Assembly: GCA_003173865.1 (NCBI GenBank)
Contig: PJMF01000021.1
Coordinates: 1-55,103, forward strand
Direction of reading: 5' to 3'
DNA: 55,103 nt
Source: Minisyncoccota bacterium
Lineage (GTDB): Bacteria; Patescibacteriota; Microgenomatia; UBA1400; PJMF01
Below are positions 1-8,232 of this stretch, in pieces. The notes under the pieces were generated by a model, which was not told the origin of the DNA, did not search any database, and saw only the letters and a list, made by a program, of their open reading frames with translations. The translations under genes and the position numbers were made by a program. How positions within the stretch are numbered: position 1 is the first letter of the stretch; the number at the start of each line of letters is the position of its first letter.

Positions 1-492
1 GGTTTGCCGGCGGATTTGCAGTTTCAATTAATTGAACCGTTGCGCACGTACTACAAAGATGAAGTGCGTGAATTAGGCCGTCTACTTGGATTACCGGAAG
101 ATGTTGTGATGCAACAGCCAGTTCCTGGTCCTGGGTATGCAATTCGCATTCGTGGTGAAGTGACGGAGAAGAGGCTTGCGCAAGTCATTAAGGCCGACAC
201 CATCGTCGTTGAAGAAGTCAAACGCGCTGGCCTGTATGAGAAAGTATTTCAATGCTTCGCAGTAATGTCTGGTGCGTATAGTACTGCTGTAAAAGGTGAC
301 GAGCGCGCATTTGCTGAAGTGGTGGCGGTGCGGGCCTACGAATCCAAAGATGTCATGACCTCGCACTGGGCACAACTGCCGTACGATGTTTTGCAACGCA
401 TCTCGAGCCGCATCGTCAACGAAGTCACTGATGTCTCGCGCGTTGTGTTTGATATAACTACAAAACCACCTGCCACAATGGAGTGGGAGTAG
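1..492 (+). CDS. guaA: GMP synthase (glutamine-hydrolysing), C-terminal part, 5'-truncated by the window
   Basis: GuaA converts XMP to GMP with ATP and glutamine. The frame is open from base 1; TTG at 4 is an internal Leu codon, because the family reads GLP followed by a stretch like FKLIEPLR. Visible are LIEPLRTYYKDEVRELGRLLG, a PGPGYAIRIRGEV segment (usually PGPGLAIR, so Leu to Tyr) and the C-terminal ITTKPPATMEWE signature of the dimerisation domain. The end matches the family end, so only the 5' part is missing. It is followed after 4 nt by an orphan gene. A gene with an IMP dehydrogenase-like domain, the preceding pathway step, lies convergent about 1 kb away. Confidence 0.97.
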   Translation, partial: GLPADLQFQLIEPLRTYYKDEVRELGRLLGLPEDVVMQQPVPGPGYAIRIRGEVTEKRLAQVIKADTIVVEEVKRAGLYEKVFQCFAVMSGAYSTAVKGDERAFAEVVAVRAYESKDVMTSHWAQLPYDVLQRISSRIVNEVTDVSRVVFDITTKPPATMEWE

Positions 493-496
493 GAAT

Positions 497-1405
497 ATGA
501 CGAATGTTGAAGAAATTGAGTCTGCGCCCTTACTAAACAATTCTTCTCAAATGGATGAAGAATTTGTACATCGGATCATCATGACAACTGTTGGACCTGT
601 GTTGCAAGGAGCTCCAGAACATTCCCACGCTGGTTTACCAAATAAAAATACTGACATGCATAATGTTTCAAGTGCGCATCTGAATGTAGAAATAGCTAAT
701 GCAATCAGCTGCATATCTGGAAGACCTTGCGACCAAGCTCTTCTTGAGCTGCTCGCTTCGGAACGGCGAGCTCAACAGCCTTCAGAAGATGAGCAAAAGA
801 ATATTGAGCGTTTATTTGAAGTCGCAGGACATATAGTTTCAGTGAGACGTCGACCAATAGAAAGATCGCAAGAAATCGTACACGTTATTCGCGAAAGTGA
901 GAGAGAAGTGTTTGTTCAGTTCACTTTTCGTCAGGATAAAAAACACCGTGATTTTCCTCCCTCTTTAATATTTTATATCGGAGTCCCTAGTCACAATGCC
1001 GAAAGAGGATTTCTTGTGGGAGGTACGAAATTCATAGGAAAAGATGATCTAGAAAGATATCAACAAAACTCACGCGCTGTATATATGTATGAAGTGACAA
1101 TTATCGAGTCTACCAATGCGGTCGATATGCCTCCTGAAGAACTGCACAAGCTTTTACAACAAATGAATTGCGAAGTAGAGGCAGTCGGGCCAGGACGTTT
1201 CAGAGTAAGGATTACTGGATCGACAGACGGGACTTACAATGGTGCCAAGGTAGTCACCCTTGACAAGGGTGGGAAGACAGTGTCGACAAGAATACTTGCT
1301 CTTTCGAAGGGAGAAATTTTTACAGAGTACGTGATTCAAGGCCCGTTCAATTTACATTTTCCGTTTGTCGGGGAAGCAAAAGCGCACAGGATTGTGTTTG
1401 GGTAA
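497..1405 (+). CDS. Hypothetical protein, 302 aa, directly behind guaA
   Basis: I do not recognise a family. The ATG lies 4 nt after the guaA stop, so translation is probably coupled. The protein is soluble: no signal peptide or membrane segment is visible. Residues 1-100 are polar and low in recognisable motifs. Residues 110-302 look like mixed alpha/beta sequence rich in predicted strands (VFVQFTF, LIFYIGV, RFRVRITG, KVVTLDKGGK). An RR-rich patch (VSVRRRPIER) sits near residue 120. It ends about 55 nt from the convergent pyrophosphatase-IMPDH gene. The purine neighbourhood does not by itself assign a function. Confidence 0.8.
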   Translation: MTNVEEIESAPLLNNSSQMDEEFVHRIIMTTVGPVLQGAPEHSHAGLPNKNTDMHNVSSAHLNVEIANAISCISGRPCDQALLELLASERRAQQPSEDEQKNIERLFEVAGHIVSVRRRPIERSQEIVHVIRESEREVFVQFTFRQDKKHRDFPPSLIFYIGVPSHNAERGFLVGGTKFIGKDDLERYQQNSRAVYMYEVTIIESTNAVDMPPEELHKLLQQMNCEVEAVGPGRFRVRITGSTDGTYNGAKVVTLDKGGKTVSTRILALSKGEIFTEYVIQGPFNLHFPFVGEAKAHRIVFG

Positions 1406-1461
1406 AGTTAGAATTCCTGCGCCAATAATCACGTATCGAAACTCAGTTGAAACTGAAAGAA

Positions 1462-3855
1462 TTAATGGTGGCCTTTAAATCGACGGTGTTCTTTCGCAAT
1501 ACCGTTTGATGCTGCTGTTGCCTCACGGTGATTTGTGTGACCACGTTTTGCAATCCAGTTCCTCAAATCAGCAATTGAAGTGGAATTTTGATCTGCTAGA
1601 CCGCGGCCACCAAACATCCGAGCATTCCATAAATTTTGTACGATACTCTGAATTGAACGTGATTTTTCCATGTAGTTTGGTTTTCCTTCGACATTCTTTA
1701 AATCTCCTGCAGGATTGACTCTGCGTCCCGTAAGTGACGGATTCATCATGGCTTCAATCCATTGAGTTACTGCGCTTGCGCTTCCGTGATAAGGTTGCAC
1801 AACGTTACCATTGGTGTGTTGCACAAAAAGGCCGCCGGTTTCGATACCTCCAGCTACTCCACGACGATTTAAAGAAATAGTGTCAACAATTCCTAGAAGT
1901 GCAGCAATCGTATTGCCTGTACCACCTTCTAAACCAATCATCACATCATTAAATGCAGGATCAATAGATAGAAGGTAAATCAACTCTAGTGCATTAGCAA
2001 CGCCACCACCCTCTAGGGAAGTGCAGTTTTCACCACCACCGTGACCGATAAGTAATTGATCTACTTTAATATCAGACTGAATCAATGCTTTTGCTTGTTT
2101 GATGTCAACAATTGGACCTACACAAATAAAAATATCTGGACAGGCTTGACGAATGAGACGAGCTGTTTCAACTGTGCGAGGGTCTGGATTAGTAGTATAA
2201 ATACGAATGGCTTTCAGACCTTGCTCATACGCTTCTTTTGCAAATGCAGCAACTTTTTCGGGATTTTCGCTACCAACAGAGATACCGATTTGTTTTATGA
2301 CCAATTCATTAATATCTTTAGGAATTTCTAATTGATTGATGTCATCAACTGCTGCATGGAAAAGCTTGAGTTGTAGATCATAATTTTCTGCATAAATACT
2401 ATTATGAGGAATCCAACTTCGAGTAAATGACAACGCTGAAGTTGTGATGACATCCTTCCAGCCAGTAACTGGTGGCATACCACCTAAAGCAAAGATTGAA
2501 GTAGGTGTTCCATTAACGTTAATGATTAATCCTTTATGGGCAGCTTTTGTGCGACTCATTTCTCGATCAGCAGATTCACGGGCGATGCCAAGTTCTTGTA
2601 TTGCAGCTGAGGCTTCAACTTCCCAATTTTCATCACCGTAATATTCTTCACCTCTTGCTTTTGCTGCTTTTTCTTTTTTGCGTTCTGCTTTAATCAATTT
2701 TTCGATGACACGAGAGCGACTATTACTGCGTTTTGGCGTGACGATTTTTCCATCCATCATGTCGCGTAGGTATTGATACATCTCTTCATTATGGAAAAGG
2801 CTGAATTCATAGGCGCGAGCAGCTAAGGCTTTTTCAATTTCTTTAAAACCCATTTGCCAAAAAAGGAGATCTTCGAAACCTTGATAAGTATCCAAACGAG
2901 TGGGTTCTCCATTGATATCAGGTGCAGTATCAATCTTCGTCAACAATAAGCCAATACTAGGTGTATCGAGATTGGTCACATAGCGAACGATTTGACCATC
3001 AGCATAAAAAATACGTTGGTAATTAGGAAGTTCAGTAACTTTAAAGTCTGCATTAGGTTTGTTACCTGCTAATGCTTCTAAATTGAAAGCATGCTGCACA
3101 GCAGTTGGATTTGCAGCAAGTTCATCTACTTGAATAGCATTCATCTGAAACGGATATGGATCGGGAAGTACGAAGACTGGTTTATCTAAATCAAATGGTG
3201 AAGCTAAGAGTTCTTCTAGTGCGAGACGGCGTGGAGACAGAGCATCTTTCTCTTCAGGTTTCATTTCTGCGTATGTACGAGGATTGCCAACGCTTTGATC
3301 TTGTCCATCGGGAATAAAAATATCATCAAAACCAAATGGTTGCGCGCCACGGGGAGATTCAGCAATGCGACCGGTTACCGTTTTAACGACAGAATGGACT
3401 TGAAAACCGTCGAAAACGGCAAAACCAACTCGAAATGCTGCGCTTCGGTCTGTTTCATTGCTAGCATTCAGTAACTGACAAATTTTTTCCCGTTGACCGC
3501 GATCCTTTGTAAAGGCATCAGCAAATGGTCCTGGCATTCCATTGAGTGCAGAAATAGGTAACGCAGAATCCTCAACAATAACAGGACGGCAACCATTTCT
3601 TTTCCACGCCTCAATTGCTTTTGCTTCAAGTACTTTATCGGGATCTGTATCTTGAATTTCCGGAATATTTAAATTAACACCGAGAACCTTAACGCTTGGT
3701 CCTAGGATACGAGCGTACTCAGCAAGTTTTTTTGGATTGTGAGTCGCAAAAACAAAGTATCGCTCATTACCTTCTTTCTGGGGTTCACCTTCCTGATAAT
3801 CAATAATATGGTTAACGACTACACGATCGTCAGAAAAAATTTCTTTACGAGACAT
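1462..3855 (-). CDS. Fusion protein: Ham1/RdgB-like NTP pyrophosphatase plus IMP dehydrogenase-like barrel
   Basis: 797 aa, about twice the length of either family alone. Residues 33-220 carry Ham1/ITPase landmarks: FATHNPKKLAEY (35-47), VEDSALPISALNGMPGPFA (94-112), PFGFDDIFIPDG (173-184) and MKPEEKDALSPRR (198-210; the usual SHR is SPR). Residues about 515-770 match the IMPDH/GMP reductase barrel: GHGGGENCTS (604-613) at the catalytic-Cys loop with Cys611 as likely nucleophile, LEGGTGN (642-648) where IMPDH has DGG (Asp to Glu), PYHGSAS (688-694) for YRGMGS, and NARMFGGRG near 744-752 for the RSGMGYCGA region. No CBS pair is evident; residues 375-412 are a basic helical insert. GAAGGAG lies 8 nt before ATG and TATAAT (minus strand) at 3882-3887. 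Known: IMPDH makes XMP, and Ham1 enzymes hydrolyse ITP/XTP. Inferred: a bifunctional purine enzyme. The one-gene structure is seen directly; IMPDH activity is uncertain because of the changed residues. Confidence 0.85.
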   Translation of the reverse strand: MSRKEIFSDDRVVVNHIIDYQEGEPQKEGNERYFVFATHNPKKLAEYARILGPSVKVLGVNLNIPEIQDTDPDKVLEAKAIEAWKRNGCRPVIVEDSALPISALNGMPGPFADAFTKDRGQREKICQLLNASNETDRSAAFRVGFAVFDGFQVHSVVKTVTGRIAESPRGAQPFGFDDIFIPDGQDQSVGNPRTYAEMKPEEKDALSPRRLALEELLASPFDLDKPVFVLPDPYPFQMNAIQVDELAANPTAVQHAFNLEALAGNKPNADFKVTELPNYQRIFYADGQIVRYVTNLDTPSIGLLLTKIDTAPDINGEPTRLDTYQGFEDLLFWQMGFKEIEKALAARAYEFSLFHNEEMYQYLRDMMDGKIVTPKRSNSRSRVIEKLIKAERKKEKAAKARGEEYYGDENWEVEASAAIQELGIARESADREMSRTKAAHKGLIINVNGTPTSIFALGGMPPVTGWKDVITTSALSFTRSWIPHNSIYAENYDLQLKLFHAAVDDINQLEIPKDINELVIKQIGISVGSENPEKVAAFAKEAYEQGLKAIRIYTTNPDPRTVETARLIRQACPDIFICVGPIVDIKQAKALIQSDIKVDQLLIGHGGGENCTSLEGGGVANALELIYLLSIDPAFNDVMIGLEGGTGNTIAALLGIVDTISLNRRGVAGGIETGGLFVQHTNGNVVQPYHGSASAVTQWIEAMMNPSLTGRRVNPAGDLKNVEGKPNYMEKSRSIQSIVQNLWNARMFGGRGLADQNSTSIADLRNWIAKRGHTNHREATAASNGIAKEHRRFKGHH

Positions 3856-3950
3856 TTGACAATCTCCTTCATTTTCGAGTGATTATAGAACGATTTTTTA
3901 TATGTGGGTGAGGAGTTTTTTTTAAACTTGATTTTTGAGCGCAGAAGGAA

Positions 3951-3968
3951 GATCATCAGCTCATGATC
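3951..3968. promoter_or_regulatory. Inverted repeat between divergent fusion gene and glyA
   Basis: GATCAT, 6 nt, ATGATC: a 6-bp dyad in the 213-nt region shared by the minus-strand fusion gene and plus-strand glyA. It could be an operator or a small hairpin. The rest of the region holds the -10 of the fusion gene and the glyA ribosome site AAGGAG (4058-4063). Confidence 0.3.
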
Positions 3969-4068
3969 AAATCTCGCCTCGTATTTCTTTCCACTTTCTC
4001 CACCGCTTGCTAGTTTCAGCTTTCGTCTTTTGTGATATCTTTTGCTTAGTTTTTAAAAAGGAGTACTT

Positions 4069-5388
4069 GTGCCAACACAACATCATCAAGATAGTATTTT
4101 TTCATTAATTGAAGAAGAAAAACAACGCCAACAAGACAAAATTGGTTTGATTCCTTCGGAAAATATTGTGTCACCAGCAGTGGCGTCCGTGTTGAATTCT
4201 TGTTTATCAAATAAATATTCAGAAGGTTTTGCGGGAAGACGTTACTATGAGGGCAATCAAGTTATCGATAAAATCGAGCGCTTGGCAGTTGAAAGAGTAA
4301 AAGAATTGTTCAAAGTGCCGTATGTGAATGTGCAACCGTATTCAGGCTCACCAGCGAACTCCGAGATTCAATTTGCATTGATGAATCCAGGAGATGTGAT
4401 GATGGGAATGAAGCTGGCAGCAGGAGGGCACTTAACACATGGAGCGGCGTTGAGTTTCTCGAGTCGGTTTTTTAAGTCAATTCAGTATGGTTTAGATGAA
4501 CATGCACGAATCAACTTCGATGAAGTGCGCTCGCTGGCGCTCGCGCACCACCCCAAAGTAATCTACGTCGGCACCACCGCGTATCCATTCATCCTCGACT
4601 TCGCACAGTTCCGCAAAATCGCCGATGAAGTGGGAGCATGGCTGGTTGCTGATATTTCGCACATTACTGGCCTTGTATTGACCGGTGAGCACCCGTCGCC
4701 AGTACCGCACGTTGACGTGATCATGTCAACGACGCACAAAACGTTTCGTGGTCCGCGCGGTGCGATGATTTTAGTGACAGAGCGTGGGTTGAAGCGCGAT
4801 CCTGATCTCGGCAAAAAAATTGACCTCGCCGTCATTCCCGGAATGCAAGGTGGACCGCATAACGCCACCACTGCAGGAATTGCCATTGCCGCCGCTGAAG
4901 CAGCGACACCGGAATTTAAAAAATACGGCCAACAAATTCGTAAAAACGCACGGGCTTTGGCTGAGTCGTTGATGGCGGAGGGGATTACATTGGTTGGTGA
5001 TGGGACCGAAACGCATCTGATGGTTTTGGATTTGAGTTCGCATGGGTTTGCTCTGGGTGCCCAGACCGCGTACGCCATGGATGTAGCGGGCATGTATGGT
5101 AACAAAAATACTGTACCGACTGAGAAAAGTTCGCCGTTTTATCCATCTGGTGTGCGCATTGGCACGCCGCTGATTACCACTCGTGGCATGAAGGAAAAAG
5201 AAATGAAGCAAATTGGCAAATGGATTGCAGAGGTGGTTGGGATCGTAAAAGATTCGCCGATGCCGACGGATAAGACGAAGATGAAAGATTTTCTCAAGGC
5301 TTTTAAAAAAGAAATTGCGACGCATCCGCGTTTACTGGAGATTCGGGAAGAGGTGAAAGCGTTGTGTGCGAAGTTTCCGATTTGGTAA
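4069..5388 (+). CDS. glyA: Serine hydroxymethyltransferase
   Basis: PLP enzyme of the cytoplasm that interconverts serine plus tetrahydrofolate with glycine plus 5,10-methylene-tetrahydrofolate. It is 439 aa, slightly longer than the usual ~415-420. Seen: LIPSENIVSPAV near the N-terminus, YSEGFAGRRYYEGN, GGHLTHGA, ADISHITGLV, and TTHKTFRGPRG with the PLP-binding Lys at residue 224. The start is GTG, set by AAGGAG 5 nt upstream. With folD, folP, folB and folK in the same window it supplies the one-carbon pool. Base composition shifts around 4500 from AT-rich to more GC-rich codons within the gene, without a break in the family match. Confidence 0.97.
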   Translation: MPTQHHQDSIFSLIEEEKQRQQDKIGLIPSENIVSPAVASVLNSCLSNKYSEGFAGRRYYEGNQVIDKIERLAVERVKELFKVPYVNVQPYSGSPANSEIQFALMNPGDVMMGMKLAAGGHLTHGAALSFSSRFFKSIQYGLDEHARINFDEVRSLALAHHPKVIYVGTTAYPFILDFAQFRKIADEVGAWLVADISHITGLVLTGEHPSPVPHVDVIMSTTHKTFRGPRGAMILVTERGLKRDPDLGKKIDLAVIPGMQGGPHNATTAGIAIAAAEAATPEFKKYGQQIRKNARALAESLMAEGITLVGDGTETHLMVLDLSSHGFALGAQTAYAMDVAGMYGNKNTVPTEKSSPFYPSGVRIGTPLITTRGMKEKEMKQIGKWIAEVVGIVKDSPMPTDKTKMKDFLKAFKKEIATHPRLLEIREEVKALCAKFPIW

Positions 5389-5432
5389 GAGAATTTAATG
5401 TTCTTTTAAGATTTGAGTGATAGTATCCGTTT

Positions 5433-6032
5433 ATGGATACTCAAATACTCAGTTGGCAGGGCTGGCTCATAGCCAACTACAACTACCTTACTGCTCCAGC
5501 GACCATCTTTTCGATTATTGGTTGCACTTGGTTTATGGCGGGGAAAATGACGCGATTTGAGACGAGTTTAGATATTCTTTCCAAAAATTTAGACATTCTT
5601 GCAAAAAAAGTGGAAAAAATAGAAGTAGTTTTGGCAAGACTCAATCATTGTATGGTTGAGGTACAAACATTTATAAAAACTATTTGTCCAGGAGCAACAT
5701 TTGCAGAAGTTATCGAACTGTATGGAGCAAGTAATAGTCCTATGGTATTGAAGAGTGAATTTAAGCACTATATTTACGACACCAGCCTGGACATTCAAAT
5801 TAAGGATAAAAAAGAAAAATTAGTTGAATGGTTAAAAAATCGTCATCCTGAGACGGGTCTAGATGCGCAAACCTTTTTGTTTGAGTTAGTTGTTTCAGAT
5901 GAAATAAATAAATTTATCGATACAAAGAAATTGAAAGATCTTCTTTATCAAGAAGGAAAAACAGTAAAAGATTACCATGGAATACTTTCGATTTATCTTT
6001 TTGAAGTGATTATTCCAGAGGTGATTGATTGA
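5433..6032 (+). CDS. Hypothetical protein with N-terminal hydrophobic segment and coiled coil, 199 aa
   Basis: No family recognised. Residues about 18-39 form one hydrophobic segment (TAPATIFSIIGCTWFMAGKM). A short coiled coil follows (LDILSKNLDILAKKVEKIEVVLARL, about residues 46-70, split by polar positions), then a mostly helical, Lys-rich soluble part. This fits a small membrane-anchored protein. The ATG has no ribosome site; instead TAGTAT (5421-5426) precedes it by exactly 6 nt, which predicts a leaderless mRNA. Confidence 0.75.
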   Translation: MDTQILSWQGWLIANYNYLTAPATIFSIIGCTWFMAGKMTRFETSLDILSKNLDILAKKVEKIEVVLARLNHCMVEVQTFIKTICPGATFAEVIELYGASNSPMVLKSEFKHYIYDTSLDIQIKDKKEKLVEWLKNRHPETGLDAQTFLFELVVSDEINKFIDTKKLKDLLYQEGKTVKDYHGILSIYLFEVIIPEVID

Positions 6033-6044
6033 AATGAAAGGAAA

Positions 6045-6087
6045 TTAATGTAAATTGACAAATTTAATGTAAATGATAATATATAAT
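6045..6087 (+). promoter_or_regulatory. Promoter and direct-repeat operator of the first toxin-antitoxin pair
   Basis: Two copies of TTAATGTAAAT (6045-6055 and 6064-6074), 19 bp apart, flank TTGACA at 6055-6060. A -10-like TAATAT (6077-6082, 16-bp spacing) lies 7 nt before the antitoxin ATG, so the mRNA is probably leaderless. A perfect TATAAT at 6082-6087 is too near the ATG to serve a transcript starting at it. The repeats are likely antitoxin binding sites (inference). Confidence 0.5.
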
Positions 6088-6089
6088 GT

Positions 6090-6335
6090 ATGACATATAC
6101 AGTATCTATTACCTCACAGGGTCAAATTAGTTTACCTATCCAGATAAGAAGGAAGTTTTTTAAAACGAATAAGGCCCTTGTATCTTTGAAGAACGGTGGT
6201 GTTTTTATTGAACCTGTTCAGAGCTTCAGTAAGCTCAAAGGATCATTAAAAACATCCCGTAGCGCATCTTTCGATGAAACGAGGAAAGCCTTTGAGGAGT
6301 ACTTAGCAAACGAAGGAAAAGGAGTAGGCTCTTGA
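6090..6335 (+). CDS. AbrB/MazE-type antitoxin (VapB-like)
   Basis: 81 aa. The N-terminus has the swapped-hairpin AbrB pattern: VSITSQGQISLPIQIRRKF, with the Q-I-x-LP-I-R core, followed by GGVFIEP. The C-terminal half (from residue 46) is charged and probably wraps the toxin. It overlaps the toxin gene by 4 nt (TTGA). Such antitoxins bind the toxin and repress the operon, consistent with the direct repeats upstream. AATAAGG-type codons and low GC match the flanking orphan DNA more than nfo. Confidence 0.85.
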   Translation: MTYTVSITSQGQISLPIQIRRKFFKTNKALVSLKNGGVFIEPVQSFSKLKGSLKTSRSASFDETRKAFEEYLANEGKGVGS

Positions 6336-6721
6336 AAAGAATTATTCTTGATACAAACTGTTTTTTGCGGTTTCTTTTAAACGACATTCCTGTACAAGCG
6401 GATAAGGTAGAAGCTCTACTTACACAAGCCGAAAAAAATAAAATAGAAATTTTTGTTCCGCAGATCGTAGTTTTTGAGCTTCACTTTGTTTTAGAAAAGT
6501 ATTATAAATTTTCTAAGAATGAAGTTGTTGGAATGTTGAAAACATTATTAGTAGCACCTTATTTGTCGATTGAAGCAAAAGAAATATTTCTAACGGCTAT
6601 CACTTTATATGGGAGCGCACATACGAGTTTGGTAGACTGTTTCCTTGTTGCTCAATCTCAAAATAACGAAGCTGAACTTTTTACTTTTGACCAGAAACTG
6701 AAAAGACTCACAGAACTGTAA
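6332..6721 (+). CDS. PIN-domain toxin (VapC-like ribonuclease)
   Basis: 129 aa. ILDTNCFLRFLLND carries the first PIN Asp (D7). FELHFVLEKYYKFSK provides the conserved Glu region, SLVDCFLVAQS the third acidic position and LFTFDQKLKRL the C-terminal Asp. PIN toxins cut RNA with Mg2+. The start is TTG at 6332, overlapping the antitoxin stop and preceded by GGAG at 6321-6324. No closer ATG exists and D7 sits where the family expects it. nfo starts 4 nt after the stop, so nfo may be co-transcribed. Confidence 0.88.
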   Translation: MKRIILDTNCFLRFLLNDIPVQADKVEALLTQAEKNKIEIFVPQIVVFELHFVLEKYYKFSKNEVVGMLKTLLVAPYLSIEAKEIFLTAITLYGSAHTSLVDCFLVAQSQNNEAELFTFDQKLKRLTEL

Positions 6722-6725
6722 CATT

Positions 6726-7586
6726 ATGAATGTACTTCATTCTCACTCTTTACCAGATGTAAAGTTAGGCGCTCACGTCTCCGCCGCAGGGGGTGTAAAC
6801 AAAGCAATTGAGCGTGCAGCTGCAATCGGCGCGAACTGTGTGCAAGTGTTTTCGGGAAGTCCTCGGGTTTGGCAACGGCCAAATTTAGATGCAATTGATG
6901 CGGACAAAGTGTCTACAAAACAGAAAGAATTGCTTGTTTCACCAATTATTACTCACGCTCTTTATTTAGTGAATTTAGCGTCAGAAAATCCAGAGCTTCA
7001 ACAAAAGTCCGTCAATGCAATTTCCTTTGATTTGCAGTTTGACGCGAAGTTGGGCGGGTCCGGCGTCGTTGTGCACGTTGGCAGTCATCAGGGTCGTGGT
7101 TGGGAAGCTGTGTGCGAGCAAGTTGTTACGCTCATCGCGAAAATTATTGCGGCCAGTCCGCCCGAATCGCATTTTTTAATAGAAAACGCCGCAGGCCAAA
7201 ATGGCAAAATCGGTGGGAATTTAGCCGAGATTAAATGGATGATTGATCAAGTTAAATCTGATCAACTCGGTTGGTGCTTTGACACGTGTCATGGATTTGC
7301 GGGTGGATATGATTTGGCAACCGTTGGCGAACGGTTTGCTGAGTTTGATCTGTGGAAAACCTTGCGATGCATTCACGTCAACGACTCACGAGATCCGTTT
7401 GACTCTGGTCGTGATCGTCACGCGAATCTTGGTGATGGGAATATTCCTGCAGCAGAGCTGCAGACGTTTTTGAGATTGCCGGAAGTGCAAAAATTGCCAA
7501 TGATTCTAGAGGTTCCCGGCATTAAAGATGAAGGTCCTGATGCGGAGAATGTGCGGCGGTTGAAAGTTTTGGCTGGCGCGAATTAA
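6726..7586 (+). CDS. nfo: Endonuclease IV (AP endonuclease)
   Basis: 286 aa, normal length. It cleaves DNA 5' of abasic sites in base excision repair. A TIM barrel with the tri-metal site is visible: GAHVSAAGG near residue 12, THALYLVNLAS, HVGSHQGRG, LIENAAGQ, CFDTCHGFAGG, CIHVNDSRDPFDSGRDRHANLGDG and LEVPG at the end, which together supply the His, Asp and Glu ligands. The ATG is 4 nt behind the toxin stop. The composition is more GC-rich than the toxin-antitoxin pair, suggesting that the pair was inserted upstream of an older repair gene (inference). Confidence 0.96.
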   Translation: MNVLHSHSLPDVKLGAHVSAAGGVNKAIERAAAIGANCVQVFSGSPRVWQRPNLDAIDADKVSTKQKELLVSPIITHALYLVNLASENPELQQKSVNAISFDLQFDAKLGGSGVVVHVGSHQGRGWEAVCEQVVTLIAKIIAASPPESHFLIENAAGQNGKIGGNLAEIKWMIDQVKSDQLGWCFDTCHGFAGGYDLATVGERFAEFDLWKTLRCIHVNDSRDPFDSGRDRHANLGDGNIPAAELQTFLRLPEVQKLPMILEVPGIKDEGPDAENVRRLKVLAGAN

Positions 7587-7594
7587 TTTCCTGA

Positions 7595-7632
7595 AAAACG
7601 AAAAAGGGCCGGAGGTTTTATCCACCCGGCCC
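7595..7632 (-). terminator. Rho-independent terminator for the minus-strand 99-aa gene
   Basis: Read on the minus strand, GGGCCGG, a 13-nt loop segment and CCGGCCC are followed by TTTTTCGTTTTT. A second perfect hairpin, CGACTAG/CTAGTCG (7646-7667), overlaps the stop codon of that gene. The T-run lies only on the minus-strand side. Confidence 0.75.
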
Positions 7633-7655
7633 ATAAACGGCTTACCGACTAGTTT

Positions 7656-7955
7656 TTATCCTAGTCGAACTGCTTTGCCGTTTTGGAACACTCCCCATTG
7701 TTTCCAATGGAGACGAAGGATGCGCATGAAGAAGCAGATCAGAAACTCATAACGGGATATTTTTGCTTCCTGTGTAAGGCCATAGGCCTCAAGGATTTTT
7801 AAGTATTGAATCTGAGAATTCAAAACTTTATCTCCGTTTTGAGGGGAATCCGAAGGTGATCCCTTCAATTCCCAGTCAGAACCGCGATTAAGCCGGATCT
7901 CCACTCTCGTTTTGCGTGATCTTACCCAACATGCAATTCCTTCATACTCGGCCAT
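7656..7955 (-). CDS. Hypothetical protein, 99 aa, with structured 5' leader
   Basis: No family recognised. The protein is basic (pI probably high) with aromatic patches (YEFLICFFMRILRLHWKQW near residues 68-86). A strong ribosome site, AAAGGAGG (7961-7968, minus strand), precedes the ATG, and a proper terminator follows the stop. The gene is therefore real and monocistronic. The unusual feature is the roughly 100-nt folded leader upstream, see 7971-8080. Confidence 0.75.
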   Translation of the reverse strand: MAEYEGIACWVRSRKTRVEIRLNRGSDWELKGSPSDSPQNGDKVLNSQIQYLKILEAYGLTQEAKISRYEFLICFFMRILRLHWKQWGVFQNGKAVRLG

Positions 7956-7970
7956 TTTGGCCTCCTTTTA

Positions 7971-8080
7971 TGCCTTCCGTCGTCTCAGGATTGAGACTCC
8001 TCTGGAAACGGTTCCAGAGTGCGAAGGCAGCGAAAGTAAGAAACAAACAGGTGTTTATTTCCTATTTCCGCAGCCTTCGC
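7971..8080 (-). ncRNA. Structured 5' leader with two mutually exclusive pairings
   Basis: On the minus strand, in order: GCGAAGGC (8080-8073) can pair with GCCTTCGC (8028-8021), 8 bp. Then come CTCTGGAA/TTCCAGAG (8019-8000, 4-nt loop) and GTCTCA/TGAGAC (7997-7982, 4-nt loop). Then GAAGGCA (7977-7971) sits directly before AAAGGAGG and the ATG. The segment TGCCTTC at 8029-8023 can pair either with the distal GCGAAGGC or with the GAAGGCA next to the ribosome site. That is the layout of a regulatory leader. I match it to no known riboswitch class. Confidence 0.5.
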
Positions 8081-8232
8081 GCATATTTTTTTAGCAAAGC
8101 AATCTTTTAAAGAGCAATAAGCCGCATTTTTTAACATCCTAGAGTCCAGAAGCAATTTCTGAATCTAAAAATGTTGGAATGTATTATACTCCTTCGATAG
8201 GCAATTTTGCCAACTTCCCGTACAATACCCTC

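Noticed and set aside
3901-3926. Seven-codon frame MWVRSFF in the glyA upstream region
   Set aside because: Too short, no ribosome site or relation to Gly/Ser codons, and no terminator follows.
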